Of a stretch of 18,166 nucleotides of DNA, positions 1 through 7,941 are shown one piece after another; the stretch's first letter is position 1, and each line of letters opens with the position of its first letter. The DNA comes from JAIPEI01 sp041685835 (GTDB lineage Bacteria > Desulfobacterota > DSM-4660 > Desulfatiglandales > HGW-15): assembly GCA_041685835.1 (NCBI GenBank), contig JAWLEX010000063.1:1-18166 (forward strand), read 5' to 3'. The translations under genes and the position numbers were made by a program. The notes under the pieces are model-generated. The model ran no database searches. It saw only the letters and a program-made list of their open reading frames with translations, and was not told the origin of the DNA.

Positions 1-3
1 CAA

Positions 4-48
4 GAGGTTGCGCGGAGGCGTACTGAAGTACGCCGCACAAGCAACCTC
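4..48. repeat. Large two-part hairpin at window edge, possible dispersed repeat
   Basis: Two perfect helices are nested. The outer one pairs GAGGTTGC (4-11) with GCAACCTC (41-48). The inner one pairs GGCGTAC (17-23) with GTACGCC (28-34) around a TGAA loop, and an internal loop lies between them. It lies just downstream of the MoaE-like gene on the minus strand, so it could end that transcript, but no T-tract is visible on either side. The adjoining stretch up to about 95 has no minus-strand gene. The arrangement resembles a mobile or repeated intergenic hairpin, but with one copy in the window this is inference. Confidence 0.4.
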
Positions 49-99
49 GCAGATTGACGCCGAGATTGGCAAAAAAGACCATTTCTGGATGGAAACTGG

Positions 100-456
100 T
101 TAGAGAGGTATTTCACGTTTTTGAACCGCTTCCGCCTTTATGCGGTCCACCGTGCGGATGAGGGCCGGGAATACGGTTTCGCGTGTCTCCCCGGCCACGG
201 CCACGGCCAGGATCTCATCTCCTACCTTGAGCAGGCCCTCACTAGTTTCAACCAAAACATCAACAATGCCATCCATATTCCTTGTTTCACTAATTATTTT
301 GGCAATAGCATCTTGGTCATAAATCACTTCGATCTCCTGGACTTGAAAGCCCTTCAGGCTTGTTCCTCGAACCACGCCGAGGTGGCAGGCCATCATTCCT
401 ATGCGCGAAGATTCGGGGTGGCAGCGCAGCCGTTCGATCAGATTATCCATACTCAT
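100..456 (-). CDS. MoaE-like protein (molybdopterin synthase large-subunit family), short form
   Basis: This 118-residue protein resembles a shortened molybdopterin synthase catalytic subunit (MoaE), which transfers sulfur to precursor Z in molybdenum cofactor synthesis. The visible family signature is the C-terminal half: LLKVGDEILAVAVAGETRE followed by VDRIKAEAVQKREI. These match the MoaE pattern of a valine-rich strand, an Arg-Glu turn and a helix with a lysine near the active site. The N-terminal GVVRGTS resembles the MoaE segment that starts GxVRG. MoaE is normally about 150 residues, so this is a compact variant and may not be a true synthase subunit. The ATG at 456 is preceded by GGAGG with a 6-nt spacer, which fixes the start. 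It lies 81 nt downstream of hemA on the same strand and may be co-transcribed. No moaD partner is seen in the window. Confidence 0.62.
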   Translation of the reverse strand: MSMDNLIERLRCHPESSRIGMMACHLGVVRGTSLKGFQVQEIEVIYDQDAIAKIISETRNMDGIVDVLVETSEGLLKVGDEILAVAVAGETRETVFPALIRTVDRIKAEAVQKREIPL

Positions 457-537
457 ATCAGGCCTCCTGCTTTCTCACACTGTTTTTCCTTGGCGTTTTT
501 TTTCATCTTTGCGAGAGGCAAAGGGTTATGTGGATCA

Positions 538-1815
538 TCAATCGTGATTATCGTCCAGCCGAAAAAGCCTGCGGGTGAGATCCAGGACTTGGTCCCGGCT
601 CGGGCGGTCCGCTTTCTGTTTGAGGGTGAGGATGGGATCGTGAATGATCTTCTCCGCAATGGAGGTCGTCAGCAGGTCCAGGGCCTGTCTCTGATGTTCC
701 GTGAGGTCCCCGAGCCCGGATAGGCTTCGACGCAATTCCGTTCTGCGGATCTCCTCGACCTTTTCCTTGAGGCGTACGATAGTTGGAACGACCCCCAGGG
801 TCTTGAGCCAGGCCTCGAAGCGCAAGACCTCCTCCTCAACAATCCTCTCGGCCTTCACCGCCTCCTCCAGGCGCTGCGCCCGGTTGATCTCCACCACGCC
901 CCTGAGGTCGTCGATGTCATATACATAGGAGTTTCCCAGGCTGTTCACACGCGGCTCCACATCCCTGGGGACGGCTATGTCGATGAAGAATAGAGGCCTG
1001 TTTCTTCGTTTCCGAAATGAACGTTTCACCTGCTCGTGGGTTATGACGTACTCAGGCGACGCTGTGGACGTAATTACTATGTCAGCTTCGACCAGTTCCG
1101 ATTCGATCTCTTCAAAATAGACCGGCTTGCCGTGAAAGCCCCCGGCCACCTGAACGGCGCGCTCAAAAGTGCGGTTAGCCACGCTGATTTTTTCGACTCC
1201 ATGGGACAGGAGATATCTTGCCGCAAGCTCGGCCATTTCACCCGCCCCCACAAGCAGGACCTTCCGGCCCGCGAGCTGGTGGAATATCTTCTTGGCCAGT
1301 TCCACCGCTGCATAGCTGATGGAAACGGCCGCATCCGAGATGCCCGTCTCGGTCCGCACCCGTTTGGCAACGTGAAAGGCCCGGTGCATGAGACGGTTGA
1401 GGATGACACCCGAAGTCTTGGCCCGTGTTGCCTGGAAGTAGGCCTCCTTGATTTGTCCCAGAATCTGAGGCTCACCAACCACCATGGAATCCAGGCTGGA
1501 GGCCACCTTGAACACGTGCCTGACGCTTTCCGTGTCCTCGAGGGTGTAAAGGCTGGGAGCCAAGTCCTCCGCCCGGATTCCTCCGAGTTTGGAGAAGACC
1601 TCCAGAATGCTGTTCCGGGCCTCGGAAATGTTGTCTGTGGTGTAGAGGGCCTCGACGCGGTTGCACGTCGAAATGTAGAGTCCCTCCAGAATCGCCTGGT
1701 GATCGCGCATGACAGACAGGGCACGTGACACGTTGTCCGGGTCCCTCGCCAGGCATTCCCGGATCTCCACCTGTGCGGTCTCGTGGTTCATGCCGATGGT
1801 GACTATGTTAGTCAT
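538..1815 (-). CDS. hemA: Glutamyl-tRNA reductase
   Basis: It reduces glutamyl-tRNA(Glu) to glutamate-1-semialdehyde with NADPH, the first committed step of C5-pathway tetrapyrrole synthesis, in the cytoplasm. The 425 residues match the family's usual length. The catalytic cysteine is Cys51 in the motif STCNRVEAL. Other family signatures are VVGEPQILGQIKEAY (about 112-126), the NADPH-binding loop GAGEMAELAARYL (about 191-203) and a C-terminal helical dimerisation domain. The N-terminal GMNHETAQVEIRE is also typical. The ATG at 1815 overlaps the end of the CcsA/HemX-like gene by 4 nt, which implies translational coupling. The neighbouring siroheme synthase gene suggests that the product pool feeds siroheme, needed for dissimilatory sulfite reductase, and heme made through siroheme. 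Confidence 0.96.
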   Translation of the reverse strand: MTNIVTIGMNHETAQVEIRECLARDPDNVSRALSVMRDHQAILEGLYISTCNRVEALYTTDNISEARNSILEVFSKLGGIRAEDLAPSLYTLEDTESVRHVFKVASSLDSMVVGEPQILGQIKEAYFQATRAKTSGVILNRLMHRAFHVAKRVRTETGISDAAVSISYAAVELAKKIFHQLAGRKVLLVGAGEMAELAARYLLSHGVEKISVANRTFERAVQVAGGFHGKPVYFEEIESELVEADIVITSTASPEYVITHEQVKRSFRKRRNRPLFFIDIAVPRDVEPRVNSLGNSYVYDIDDLRGVVEINRAQRLEEAVKAERIVEEEVLRFEAWLKTLGVVPTIVRLKEKVEEIRRTELRRSLSGLGDLTEHQRQALDLLTTSIAEKIIHDPILTLKQKADRPSRDQVLDLTRRLFRLDDNHD

Positions 1816-2654
1816 TGCGCCGTGCGTCCCTCCAGGCTGCTGAAGCTGTGATAATCACTGAACAGGAGGCTGACGCCTACGAAAGTGAAGATCAGCAGGC
1901 CGAAACATATGATGGACATCACGGCCGCGCGTTTTCCGCGCCAACCCACTGTGAGCCTTTCGTGCAGAAGCACGGCGTACGCCAGCCAGGTAATGAGTGA
2001 CCAGACTTCCTTGGGATCCCACCTCCAGTAACTCCCCAGGGCCTGCTGGGCGTAAATTGCGCCGGTTACCATGCCCAGCGTCAGAAGGGGGAAGCCGATC
2101 ACAAGGGCATGGTGATTGATGGAGTCCAGTGTCTGCAGAGAAGGAAGGCGCGTGTACAGGAAACCGAACCGTTTTCCCTTGATCTGCCTTTCCTGGAGCA
2201 GGTACATGACGGCGGCCCCGAACATGATTGCGAACATACCGTCGCCCGCAAACACGGTCACCACGTGAATAGTGAGCCAGACGCTCTTGAACAGGGGGCC
2301 GGCAGTGGCACCCTCGGTCCCGGGAATGGTAGTGGAGAGAATCATCAGGACGGCGGCCAGCGGCGCAATGAACGACCCAAGAACCATGAGCCTGAACTTG
2401 AGCTGAAACAGGAGATAGGCCCCCGTGATAGTCCAGGCGAAGAAACCGAGGGCCGACTTCAGACTCAAGACAGGGGCGGTCCCCATGGCGATGTACTGGT
2501 GAACAAGGAAAACCGTGTGGACCGCGAATCCCGCGACCAGTATCCGGTAGGACCACTTAAAGACGGACTTCCTTTGCCTCACGATGAAAACGATCATCCC
2601 TCCGGTCGCCAGGAGGACCAGCAGTAGGGCCAGTCGGTAAAGAATCAACGCCAT
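1812..2654 (-). CDS. CcsA/HemX-like cytochrome c assembly membrane protein
   Basis: A 280-residue inner-membrane protein with about eight hydrophobic helices (near 3-25, 35-55, 64-85, 89-110, 125-150, 185-205, 215-235 and 243-265). The tryptophan-rich signature GSYWRWDPKEVWSLITW (about 207-223) is the heme-handling motif of the CcmC/CcmF/CcsA superfamily, and conserved-looking histidines flank it in the neighbouring helices (IHVV, LLHERL). In Desulfobacterota a protein like this commonly sits between the precorrin-2 dehydrogenase gene and hemA. It is often annotated either as a cytochrome c biogenesis protein or as HemX, a membrane protein affecting HemA level in Bacillus. Which role applies cannot be told from sequence. 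Its start overlaps the preceding gene by 10 nt and its end overlaps hemA by 4 nt, so the three are one translationally coupled unit. Confidence 0.85.
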   Translation of the reverse strand: MALILYRLALLLVLLATGGMIVFIVRQRKSVFKWSYRILVAGFAVHTVFLVHQYIAMGTAPVLSLKSALGFFAWTITGAYLLFQLKFRLMVLGSFIAPLAAVLMILSTTIPGTEGATAGPLFKSVWLTIHVVTVFAGDGMFAIMFGAAVMYLLQERQIKGKRFGFLYTRLPSLQTLDSINHHALVIGFPLLTLGMVTGAIYAQQALGSYWRWDPKEVWSLITWLAYAVLLHERLTVGWRGKRAAVMSIICFGLLIFTFVGVSLLFSDYHSFSSLEGRTAQ

Positions 2655-3340
2655 TGCTTTGCCCGCCTTTCACCCTGCTCCAGACTCTCACGAACATCGA
2701 CCTCGCTCCAGGCGGTCCCGAGGGTTTCCGTCAGAATACGGGCGGCCCAGGACCAGTCCTTCATGCGAACCGCTTCCAGGAGGTTCGACCGCACCAGTTC
2801 CTGAAATACGGCCCGGTTGGCTTTGTGATCCCGGTCCAGGGACAGCACATCTTCACGCACGCTCCCCATGATGGCGAGAAAGTCTCCATATTCCGGGCCG
2901 AATCGCTTCTCCAATTCCTCGCGGACGGCCCTGGCCAGGGCCGGGCTGCGGCCGGAGGTGGAAACCGCCAGGAGCAGGTCTCCCCTCCGAACCACGGCCG
3001 GGACGATGAAAGTACAGTCCGCGGGTTGGTCCACCACATTGACCGGGATTCCCTTGGCATGACAGGCGATGCCGACCCGGCGGTTGGCCGAGACGTCGTC
3101 GGTTGCAGCTATCACAAGGACCGCTCCGTTCAGTTGCTCCTCTTCGAAATACCGCCCCAACCACCTGACACGGCCTTTCTCGAAAAGGGCATTGAGAGAC
3201 GGGCTGAGCTCACGGCTTATCACGTCCACATACGCGCCGAACTCAAGAAGCGTGAGCGCCTTTCGCTCGGCGACCGCCCCTCCTCCAACGACGAGTGCAC
3301 GTTTTCCCTCGAGGTCCATTAGTATCGGGTAGTAGGCCAC
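2645..3340 (-). CDS. Precorrin-2 dehydrogenase / sirohydrochlorin ferrochelatase (Met8/CysG N-terminal type)
   Basis: The 231-residue protein oxidises precorrin-2 to sirohydrochlorin with NAD+ and may insert iron to form siroheme. It has the N-terminal Rossmann motif VVGGGAVAERKA (about 17-28) and the family segment AATDDVSANRRV with the catalytic-region aspartate. NVVDQPADCTFIVPAVVRRG and STSGRSPALARAVREELE follow, all diagnostic of the CysG N-terminal family. A CysG methyltransferase domain is absent, as in Met8-type enzymes. The start is GTG at 3340: GGAGG lies 6-8 nt upstream, while the first in-frame ATG (codon 8) would cut the first strand short. It is the first gene of the ccsA-hemA operon. 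A palindrome at 3371-3390 may be its operator. Confidence 0.93.
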   Translation of the reverse strand: MAYYPILMDLEGKRALVVGGGAVAERKALTLLEFGAYVDVISRELSPSLNALFEKGRVRWLGRYFEEEQLNGAVLVIAATDDVSANRRVGIACHAKGIPVNVVDQPADCTFIVPAVVRRGDLLLAVSTSGRSPALARAVREELEKRFGPEYGDFLAIMGSVREDVLSLDRDHKANRAVFQELVRSNLLEAVRMKDWSWAARILTETLGTAWSEVDVRESLEQGERRAKQWR

Positions 3341-3370
3341 GAAGCACCTCCGCCTTCAAACTTTTTTGCG

Positions 3371-3390
3371 CGGTTAAATGCATTTGACCG
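3371..3390. promoter_or_regulatory. 20-bp near-perfect palindrome upstream of the tetrapyrrole operon
   Basis: CGGTTAAATG is followed by CATTTGACCG. Nine of the ten base pairs are complementary and the tenth is T opposite G. It lies 31 nt upstream of the GTG start at 3340, where it could overlap a promoter. It does not look like a terminator, because no T-run follows it on the minus strand. A dimeric transcription factor site is the simplest reading. The regulator is unknown. Confidence 0.45.
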
Positions 3391-3408
3391 AGGGGATGGT
3401 CGAGGCGT

Positions 3409-4569
3409 TCAGATATAGCGGTCAACCATATCGGTGATAAAACGGTCAACCGCTTGTTCCCCGCCCTCGGAACGGACCTGCGTGAGGAGACGTTGAATCT
3501 TCTCGTAAGTCGCCGGATCCCTGTCGAGGTCGTCCGTGGAGCGGTAAGCGCCGCCACGCCGTCCCACGCGGTAGATCAGGCGCTTCTCATCCGGAAGTTC
3601 CTGGTATTTTCGAATGACCTCGAGCATCTTTTCCTTGTCCTCCGGAAGCTTCCCTGAAACCTCTTCCAAAAGGTTCATGATATGGTCGCTGGTAACAACG
3701 CTCGTGATGCCCTCCAGCGTCTCGATGAACAAACTCAGCTCATCTGCAAGCATGTCATCGGTCTGTATGGTAAATCGCCCTTCCTCGAGAAGCTTGTGAA
3801 GGGGGACCCGTTTCGGAACGCGCAGGCTTCGCAGCCTGATGAAGTGAGGATTGATACGATTCAGCACACGGGCCGTGGCCAGGGCATGCTCCTTCCACAT
3901 CTCCTGCCCGCCGAGACCGGGCATCACGTACTCGGAGAGCTCCAGGCCCGCGTCCACGACCTTGCGGCCGGCCTCCACCTGCTGATCGCTGGAAACCCCC
4001 TTTTTAACAAGTTTGAGCAGGGGATCGTACCCTGTCTCGAGTCCCACGTGGACACGGTCGAGCCCGGCCTTTCCGATCTCGGTCAGGCCCTCCAAGGACT
4101 TACGGACTATGGTGCGTGACCTGGAGTACGTGGTAACCCGCTTGATCTCAGGGAAGGTCTTGCGGAGGAACCGCAGGGCTTCCACCAGGTCCCTGGTCTT
4201 CATGACCAGGTTGTCCGCGTCCTGAAGAAAACAGGAACCGGTGCCATAGTAAAGCCATACGGCGACGCTCCTGGCGGCATCGCTGGTTCCCCCACTGTTG
4301 AACAGGGAACTCACCACATGGCCGTTAATCTCTCCCTTTTCACCGAGTTTCCATGATAGTGCCTTGATCTCGTCGGCCAGGTCCCGCGCGGCCTGAATGT
4401 CCTGTTTTATTTCCTCCACAGTCCTCAGGGAGAACTTTTTCCCCTTGTACACCGGGCAGAAAAGACACTGGTTCCAGGGACAGTTCCTCGTAAATCGAAA
4501 TAAAAGGCTCTGGGCCTCGTTCGGCGGTCGAATGGGCCCCTGCTCGAAGCCTGAAGCTTTAGTATTCAT
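3409..4569 (-). CDS. Radical SAM protein with CX4CX2C cluster motif
   Basis: A 386-residue radical SAM enzyme of unknown substrate. The iron-sulfur motif is NCPWNQCLFCPVYKG, with Cys30, Cys35 and Cys38. The spacing is therefore CX4CX2C rather than the usual CX3CX2C. Downstream features typical of the TIM-barrel core include RVHVGLETGYDPLLKLVKKG (about 192-211), the usual SAM-contacting region, and ELSEYVMPGLGG. No C-terminal Cys-rich SPASM or methylthiotransferase TRAM domain is evident; the C-terminal third is helical and charged. It resembles the COG1032-like group in anaerobes that carries CPWNxC. The ATG at 4569 follows a purine-rich stretch (GGAAAGGAA) about 12 nt away, a loose ribosome-binding site. 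It lies 68 nt upstream of the siroheme gene on the same strand, so a link to tetrapyrroles is possible but unproven. Confidence 0.8.
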   Translation of the reverse strand: MNTKASGFEQGPIRPPNEAQSLLFRFTRNCPWNQCLFCPVYKGKKFSLRTVEEIKQDIQAARDLADEIKALSWKLGEKGEINGHVVSSLFNSGGTSDAARSVAVWLYYGTGSCFLQDADNLVMKTRDLVEALRFLRKTFPEIKRVTTYSRSRTIVRKSLEGLTEIGKAGLDRVHVGLETGYDPLLKLVKKGVSSDQQVEAGRKVVDAGLELSEYVMPGLGGQEMWKEHALATARVLNRINPHFIRLRSLRVPKRVPLHKLLEEGRFTIQTDDMLADELSLFIETLEGITSVVTSDHIMNLLEEVSGKLPEDKEKMLEVIRKYQELPDEKRLIYRVGRRGGAYRSTDDLDRDPATYEKIQRLLTQVRSEGGEQAVDRFITDMVDRYI

Positions 4570-4634
4570 AGTACGTCATGATTCCTTTCCTTTGGAAATC
4601 AGAAGAAATTCCGTCTTTGTTTACCCTGTTTAGA

Positions 4635-4662
4635 AAGATAGTGCAACCACGCCGGACGTCAA
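4635..4662 (-). promoter_or_regulatory. Candidate sigma-70 promoter for the radical SAM gene
   Basis: Read on the minus strand, a -35 box TTGACG (4662-4657) and a -10 box TATCTT (4640-4635) are separated by 16 nt. Matches to consensus are 5/6 and 4/6. A start near 4628 would give a leader of about 60 nt before the ATG at 4569. Confidence 0.45.
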
Positions 4663-4750
4663 GGGGAACATCACCGCGGACACCCCGGCACTCAAGCTAT
4701 TAGGGCCCACCCACCTGCTGAAATAATCGAAATCGAAATCCCAACTTAAT

Positions 4751-4777
4751 TTCTTCGTGTTCTTCGTGAACTTCGTG
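4751..4777. repeat. Three 9-nt tandem units of TTCTTCGTG type
   Basis: TTCTTCGTG is repeated at 4751-4759 and 4760-4768, and AACTTCGTG follows at 4769-4777. Just before it, at 4728-4740, is a short run of ATCGAA hexamers. The stretch lies between ppdK and the radical SAM gene and codes for nothing plausible. A degenerate relative occurs at 9213-9239. Confidence 0.5.
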
Positions 4778-4799
4778 GTGAAACATCGGAAAGCAAACA

Positions 4800-4826
4800 G
4801 GGGCGGCCTCCATGCAAGGCCGCCCC
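4800..4826 (-). terminator. Rho-independent terminator hairpin after ppdK
   Basis: GGGGCGGCCT (4800-4809) pairs perfectly with AGGCCGCCCC (4817-4826) around a 7-nt loop. On the minus strand it begins 33 nt past the ppdK stop and is followed by TGTTTGCTTT, a moderately U-rich tail. Confidence 0.75.
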
Positions 4827-4858
4827 CGGAATACTCTCCCGCCGGAAATCACGGGCGA

Positions 4859-7654
4859 TCAAATGTAAGAATACTCTCCCTCCTTGAGCCTGGCATGGGC
4901 CGCAGCAAGGCGGGCTATGGGGACCCTCGGCGGCGAGCAGGATACGTAGCTGAGTTTGATGTGGTGACAAAATCTTATCGTCTCCGGATGCCCGGCCTGT
5001 TCCCCGCAGATCCCGATCTTCATGTCGGCCCTGGTCTTGCGGGCCCATTCCACAGTGATAAGCATCAGGCGCCCTACACCCTTGATGTCAAGAACCTCGA
5101 AAGGGTTGTGCTGCAGGATGCCCCGTTCGTTGTAAAGAGGAAGGAATTTGTTTTCCGCATCTTCCCTGGAGAAAGAAAAGGTAGCCTGGGTAAGGTCGTT
5201 GGTCCCAAAGGACATGAATTCAGCCAATTCGGCGATTCGGCCGGCACGCATGCAGGCCCTTACCACCTCTATCATGGTGCCGAACTTGAAAGGCACCTCA
5301 ATCCCGAGGTTTTTCTCCACCTCCCCGTGGATCTCTTCCACGTACTTGTGAACCCATTTCAGTTCCTCAAGGGTGCACACCTGGGGCACCATTATCTCCG
5401 CTGCAACCGCGCCCCCTTCTTTGAGGTGTTCGGCTGCCGCCTCCAGGATGGCCCGGATCTGCATGGCGTAAATCTCGGGATACGTAATACCCAGCCTTAC
5501 TCCCCGGTGTCCGAGCATGGGATTTGTCTCGGCCAGTGACCGGACCTTTTGCAGCATGGCCTCCTTGTTCTCGATCAACTCCTCGGCGAGATGTTTGTTC
5601 TTAAGCTCCTCCAGGCCGACGGTTATACTCTCGAGGTTGGCTGCATAGCGATTCAGAAATTCCGGATCCAACAGGTTGAGAGTATCCGGGAGCGCGGACA
5701 TGCCCTCCACCGTCTTCTTGAGTTCGCGAAGGTGATCGATTTCAGTGACCAGTTCCTCGGCCGATGGGAGAAATTCATGGATAGGCGGATCCAGCAGCCG
5801 AATGGTTACCGGCAGACCGCCCATGATCCGGAAGATCTCCTTGAAGTCCTCCCTCTGAAAGGGCAGCAGCCTGTCCAGGGCCGCCTTTCTTTCCTCGATG
5901 GAATCCGAAAGGATCATTTCCTGGACAATAGGAAGCCGCTCAGCCTGGTTGAACATCCGTTCCGTGCGGCACAGCCCCACGCCCACGGCTCCGTACTTTT
6001 TGGCCTTTTCAACCGATTCGGGCGTGTCGGCGTTTGCCATTACCTTGAGCTCGGCCATGTCGTCGGCCCAGTCCAGGAGCACAAGGAGGTCCTCAACGAA
6101 TTCAGGTTCAATGGTCGGAACCAGCCCCTGAAAGACATTTCCGGTGGTTCCGTCGATGGTGATCGTATCTCCTTCATGCAGGATCAATCCGGAAATGACC
6201 GCCTCTTTGGCCGTGTGGTTGATACGAATCGCCTCGCAACCTGATACGCAGGGCTTTCCCATACTCCTGGCCACGACCGCAGCATGGGAGGTCTTTCCGC
6301 CCCGGCTCGTAAGTATCCCCTGGGCCGCAAAGAATCCGTGAATATCGTCGGGTTTGGTTTCCTCCCGGACCAGGATAACCTTCTCTCCGAGCTTGGCCTT
6401 GGTCTCGGCCCGGTCAGCGTCGAACACTATCCGCCCGGACGCCGCGCCTGGAGAGGCGGGAAGGCCCTGGGCCAGCACTTTTACTTTGGCATTGGGGTCG
6501 AGCCTGGGATGAAGGAACTGGGTGAGCATCTCCGGCTGGATGCGAAGGATTGCCTCTTGCTCTGTAAGGAGCCCCTCGTTGACCATGTCTATCGAGGTCC
6601 GAATAAAGGCGGCGGCGTTCATCTTGCCGTTGCGGGTCTGGAGGCAGTACAGGGTGCCCTTCTCTATGGTGAACTCGAAGTCCTGTACTTCCTGGTAGTA
6701 ACTCTCCAGTGTGTGCCGAAGGTCCTCGAGCTCCCGGTAAACCCTGGGCATATCCCGCCTGAGTTCGCGAATAGGTTTGGGTGTCCGGATGCCGGCGACC
6801 ACATCCTCGCCCTGGGCGTTGATCATGTACTCACCGTAGAGGCGGTTCTCTCCGGTACCGGGGTTCCTGGTGAATGCAACGCCGGTTGCGGAGTCGTTGC
6901 CCATGTTCCCGAACACCATGGTGCAGATGTTTACTGCTGTACCGTGGGCCATCTCTTCCGTTATCTGGAACTCCCGCCTGTAATCCACGGCCCGTTTTCC
7001 CATCCATGAGTTGAACACGGCCTGAATGGAAAGCTCCAGTTGCTCGTAGGGATCCTGCGGGAACGGGGACCCGGTTTTTTCCTTCACCACCTTCATGAAG
7101 GCCGTGGTGGCCTCTTTCAGGGCGGCGGCTTCGAGTTCAATATCGGTTTTGGCCCCAATCTTCTGCTTTATGCGGGAAAACACCTCGTCGAACGCCTCGT
7201 CCGGGATTCCAAGACAGACGGTGCCGAAAAGCTGGACCAGCCTTCGGTATGCATCGTAAACAAACCTCTCGTTCTTGGTGAGCTTGATCAGCCCCCCTGC
7301 TGTTTCCTCGTTGAGCCCGAGGTTAAGGATGGTGTCCATCATGCCCGGCATGGACATGGCGGCACCGGAACGAACCGAGACAAGCAGGGGGTTCTTGGAG
7401 GACCCAAAGCCCTTCCCGGTCTTCTTTTCAAGGTCTGCCATGGCTGTCCGCACCTGTTCCATGACGGCGGGCTTGAGTTTTTTCCTCTTATCTTTGAGGT
7501 AGTCCAGGCAGGCCTCGGTGGAAATGACAAAGCCGGGTGGCACGGCAATCCCGATCTGCGTCATTCCACACAGGTTCGCGCCCTTTCCTCCGAGCAGCTT
7601 TTTGTTGGAAGCATCTCCCTCCTCAAACGAAAATACGACCCTCTTAGATGCCAT
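4859..7654 (-). CDS. ppdK: Pyruvate, phosphate dikinase
   Basis: It interconverts pyruvate + ATP + Pi and phosphoenolpyruvate + AMP + PPi in the cytoplasm. This gives an anaerobe phosphoenolpyruvate from pyruvate for gluconeogenesis. The 931-residue product has the N-terminal ATP-grasp segment (GGKGANLCGM near 22-31, VSVRSGAAMSMPGMMDTILNLG near 92-113). It also has the phosphohistidine swivel domain GGKTSHAAVVARSMGKPC with His457 as phosphocarrier. The C-terminal PEP-binding barrel has SFGTNDLTQ and GICGEQAGHP, with catalytic cysteine near residue 883. It is slightly longer than the common 870-910 residues. The open frame extends 29 codons upstream to 7741, but those residues are unrelated to the family. 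The ATG at 7654 has AGGGGG 6 nt upstream and gives the conserved start. It overlaps the small membrane protein gene by 11 nt. Confidence 0.96.
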   Translation of the reverse strand: MASKRVVFSFEEGDASNKKLLGGKGANLCGMTQIGIAVPPGFVISTEACLDYLKDKRKKLKPAVMEQVRTAMADLEKKTGKGFGSSKNPLLVSVRSGAAMSMPGMMDTILNLGLNEETAGGLIKLTKNERFVYDAYRRLVQLFGTVCLGIPDEAFDEVFSRIKQKIGAKTDIELEAAALKEATTAFMKVVKEKTGSPFPQDPYEQLELSIQAVFNSWMGKRAVDYRREFQITEEMAHGTAVNICTMVFGNMGNDSATGVAFTRNPGTGENRLYGEYMINAQGEDVVAGIRTPKPIRELRRDMPRVYRELEDLRHTLESYYQEVQDFEFTIEKGTLYCLQTRNGKMNAAAFIRTSIDMVNEGLLTEQEAILRIQPEMLTQFLHPRLDPNAKVKVLAQGLPASPGAASGRIVFDADRAETKAKLGEKVILVREETKPDDIHGFFAAQGILTSRGGKTSHAAVVARSMGKPCVSGCEAIRINHTAKEAVISGLILHEGDTITIDGTTGNVFQGLVPTIEPEFVEDLLVLLDWADDMAELKVMANADTPESVEKAKKYGAVGVGLCRTERMFNQAERLPIVQEMILSDSIEERKAALDRLLPFQREDFKEIFRIMGGLPVTIRLLDPPIHEFLPSAEELVTEIDHLRELKKTVEGMSALPDTLNLLDPEFLNRYAANLESITVGLEELKNKHLAEELIENKEAMLQKVRSLAETNPMLGHRGVRLGITYPEIYAMQIRAILEAAAEHLKEGGAVAAEIMVPQVCTLEELKWVHKYVEEIHGEVEKNLGIEVPFKFGTMIEVVRACMRAGRIAELAEFMSFGTNDLTQATFSFSREDAENKFLPLYNERGILQHNPFEVLDIKGVGRLMLITVEWARKTRADMKIGICGEQAGHPETIRFCHHIKLSYVSCSPPRVPIARLAAAHARLKEGEYSYI

Positions 7655-7832
7655 TTTCGTCCCCCTTATCTCGCTTTTTTGTGTATTCCAGCACGTACGC
7701 AAAAACCAACAGGGCCAATGCCAGCCCGCCCACACGCACAATGGAGATGTTTCCGAAAAAGAGCCGCGAGATCACCAGTGAAAGAACCACTGAAACAAGC
7801 AGACGCAACCCAAAGATACCCAAACCTCCCAT
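7644..7832 (-). CDS. Small hydrophobic membrane protein upstream of ppdK
   Basis: A 62-residue protein with two predicted transmembrane helices. The first spans about residues 3-22 (LGIFGLRLLVSVVLSLVIS) and the second about 31-50 (VRVGGLALALLVFAYVL). A basic/acidic tail, EYTKKRDKGDENGI, follows. It is not recognisable as a named family. The last 11 nt overlap the ppdK start, which suggests coupled translation. The start chosen is ATG 7832, with AAGGG about 10 nt upstream. A longer form from ATG 7898 (84 residues) is possible but adds an arginine-rich stretch without a clear ribosome-binding site. Gene context is the only hint of function. Confidence 0.5.
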   Translation of the reverse strand: MGGLGIFGLRLLVSVVLSLVISRLFFGNISIVRVGGLALALLVFAYVLEYTKKRDKGDENGI

Positions 7833-7941
7833 TGCTTCAATCCCTTCGATCCGGAGAAACTCACGCGCTTCCCGCCGCCGCAGACACCGCGTATTCATTA
7901 TCGCGATTTCAGCGCGGCAGCTTTCGTTTGCATTCGGCATT

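Noticed and set aside
7655..7741. N-terminal 29-codon extension of ppdK
   Set aside because: Its Trp- and Cys-rich residues do not fit the family, it overlaps the small membrane protein, and ATG 7654 has a good ribosome-binding site.
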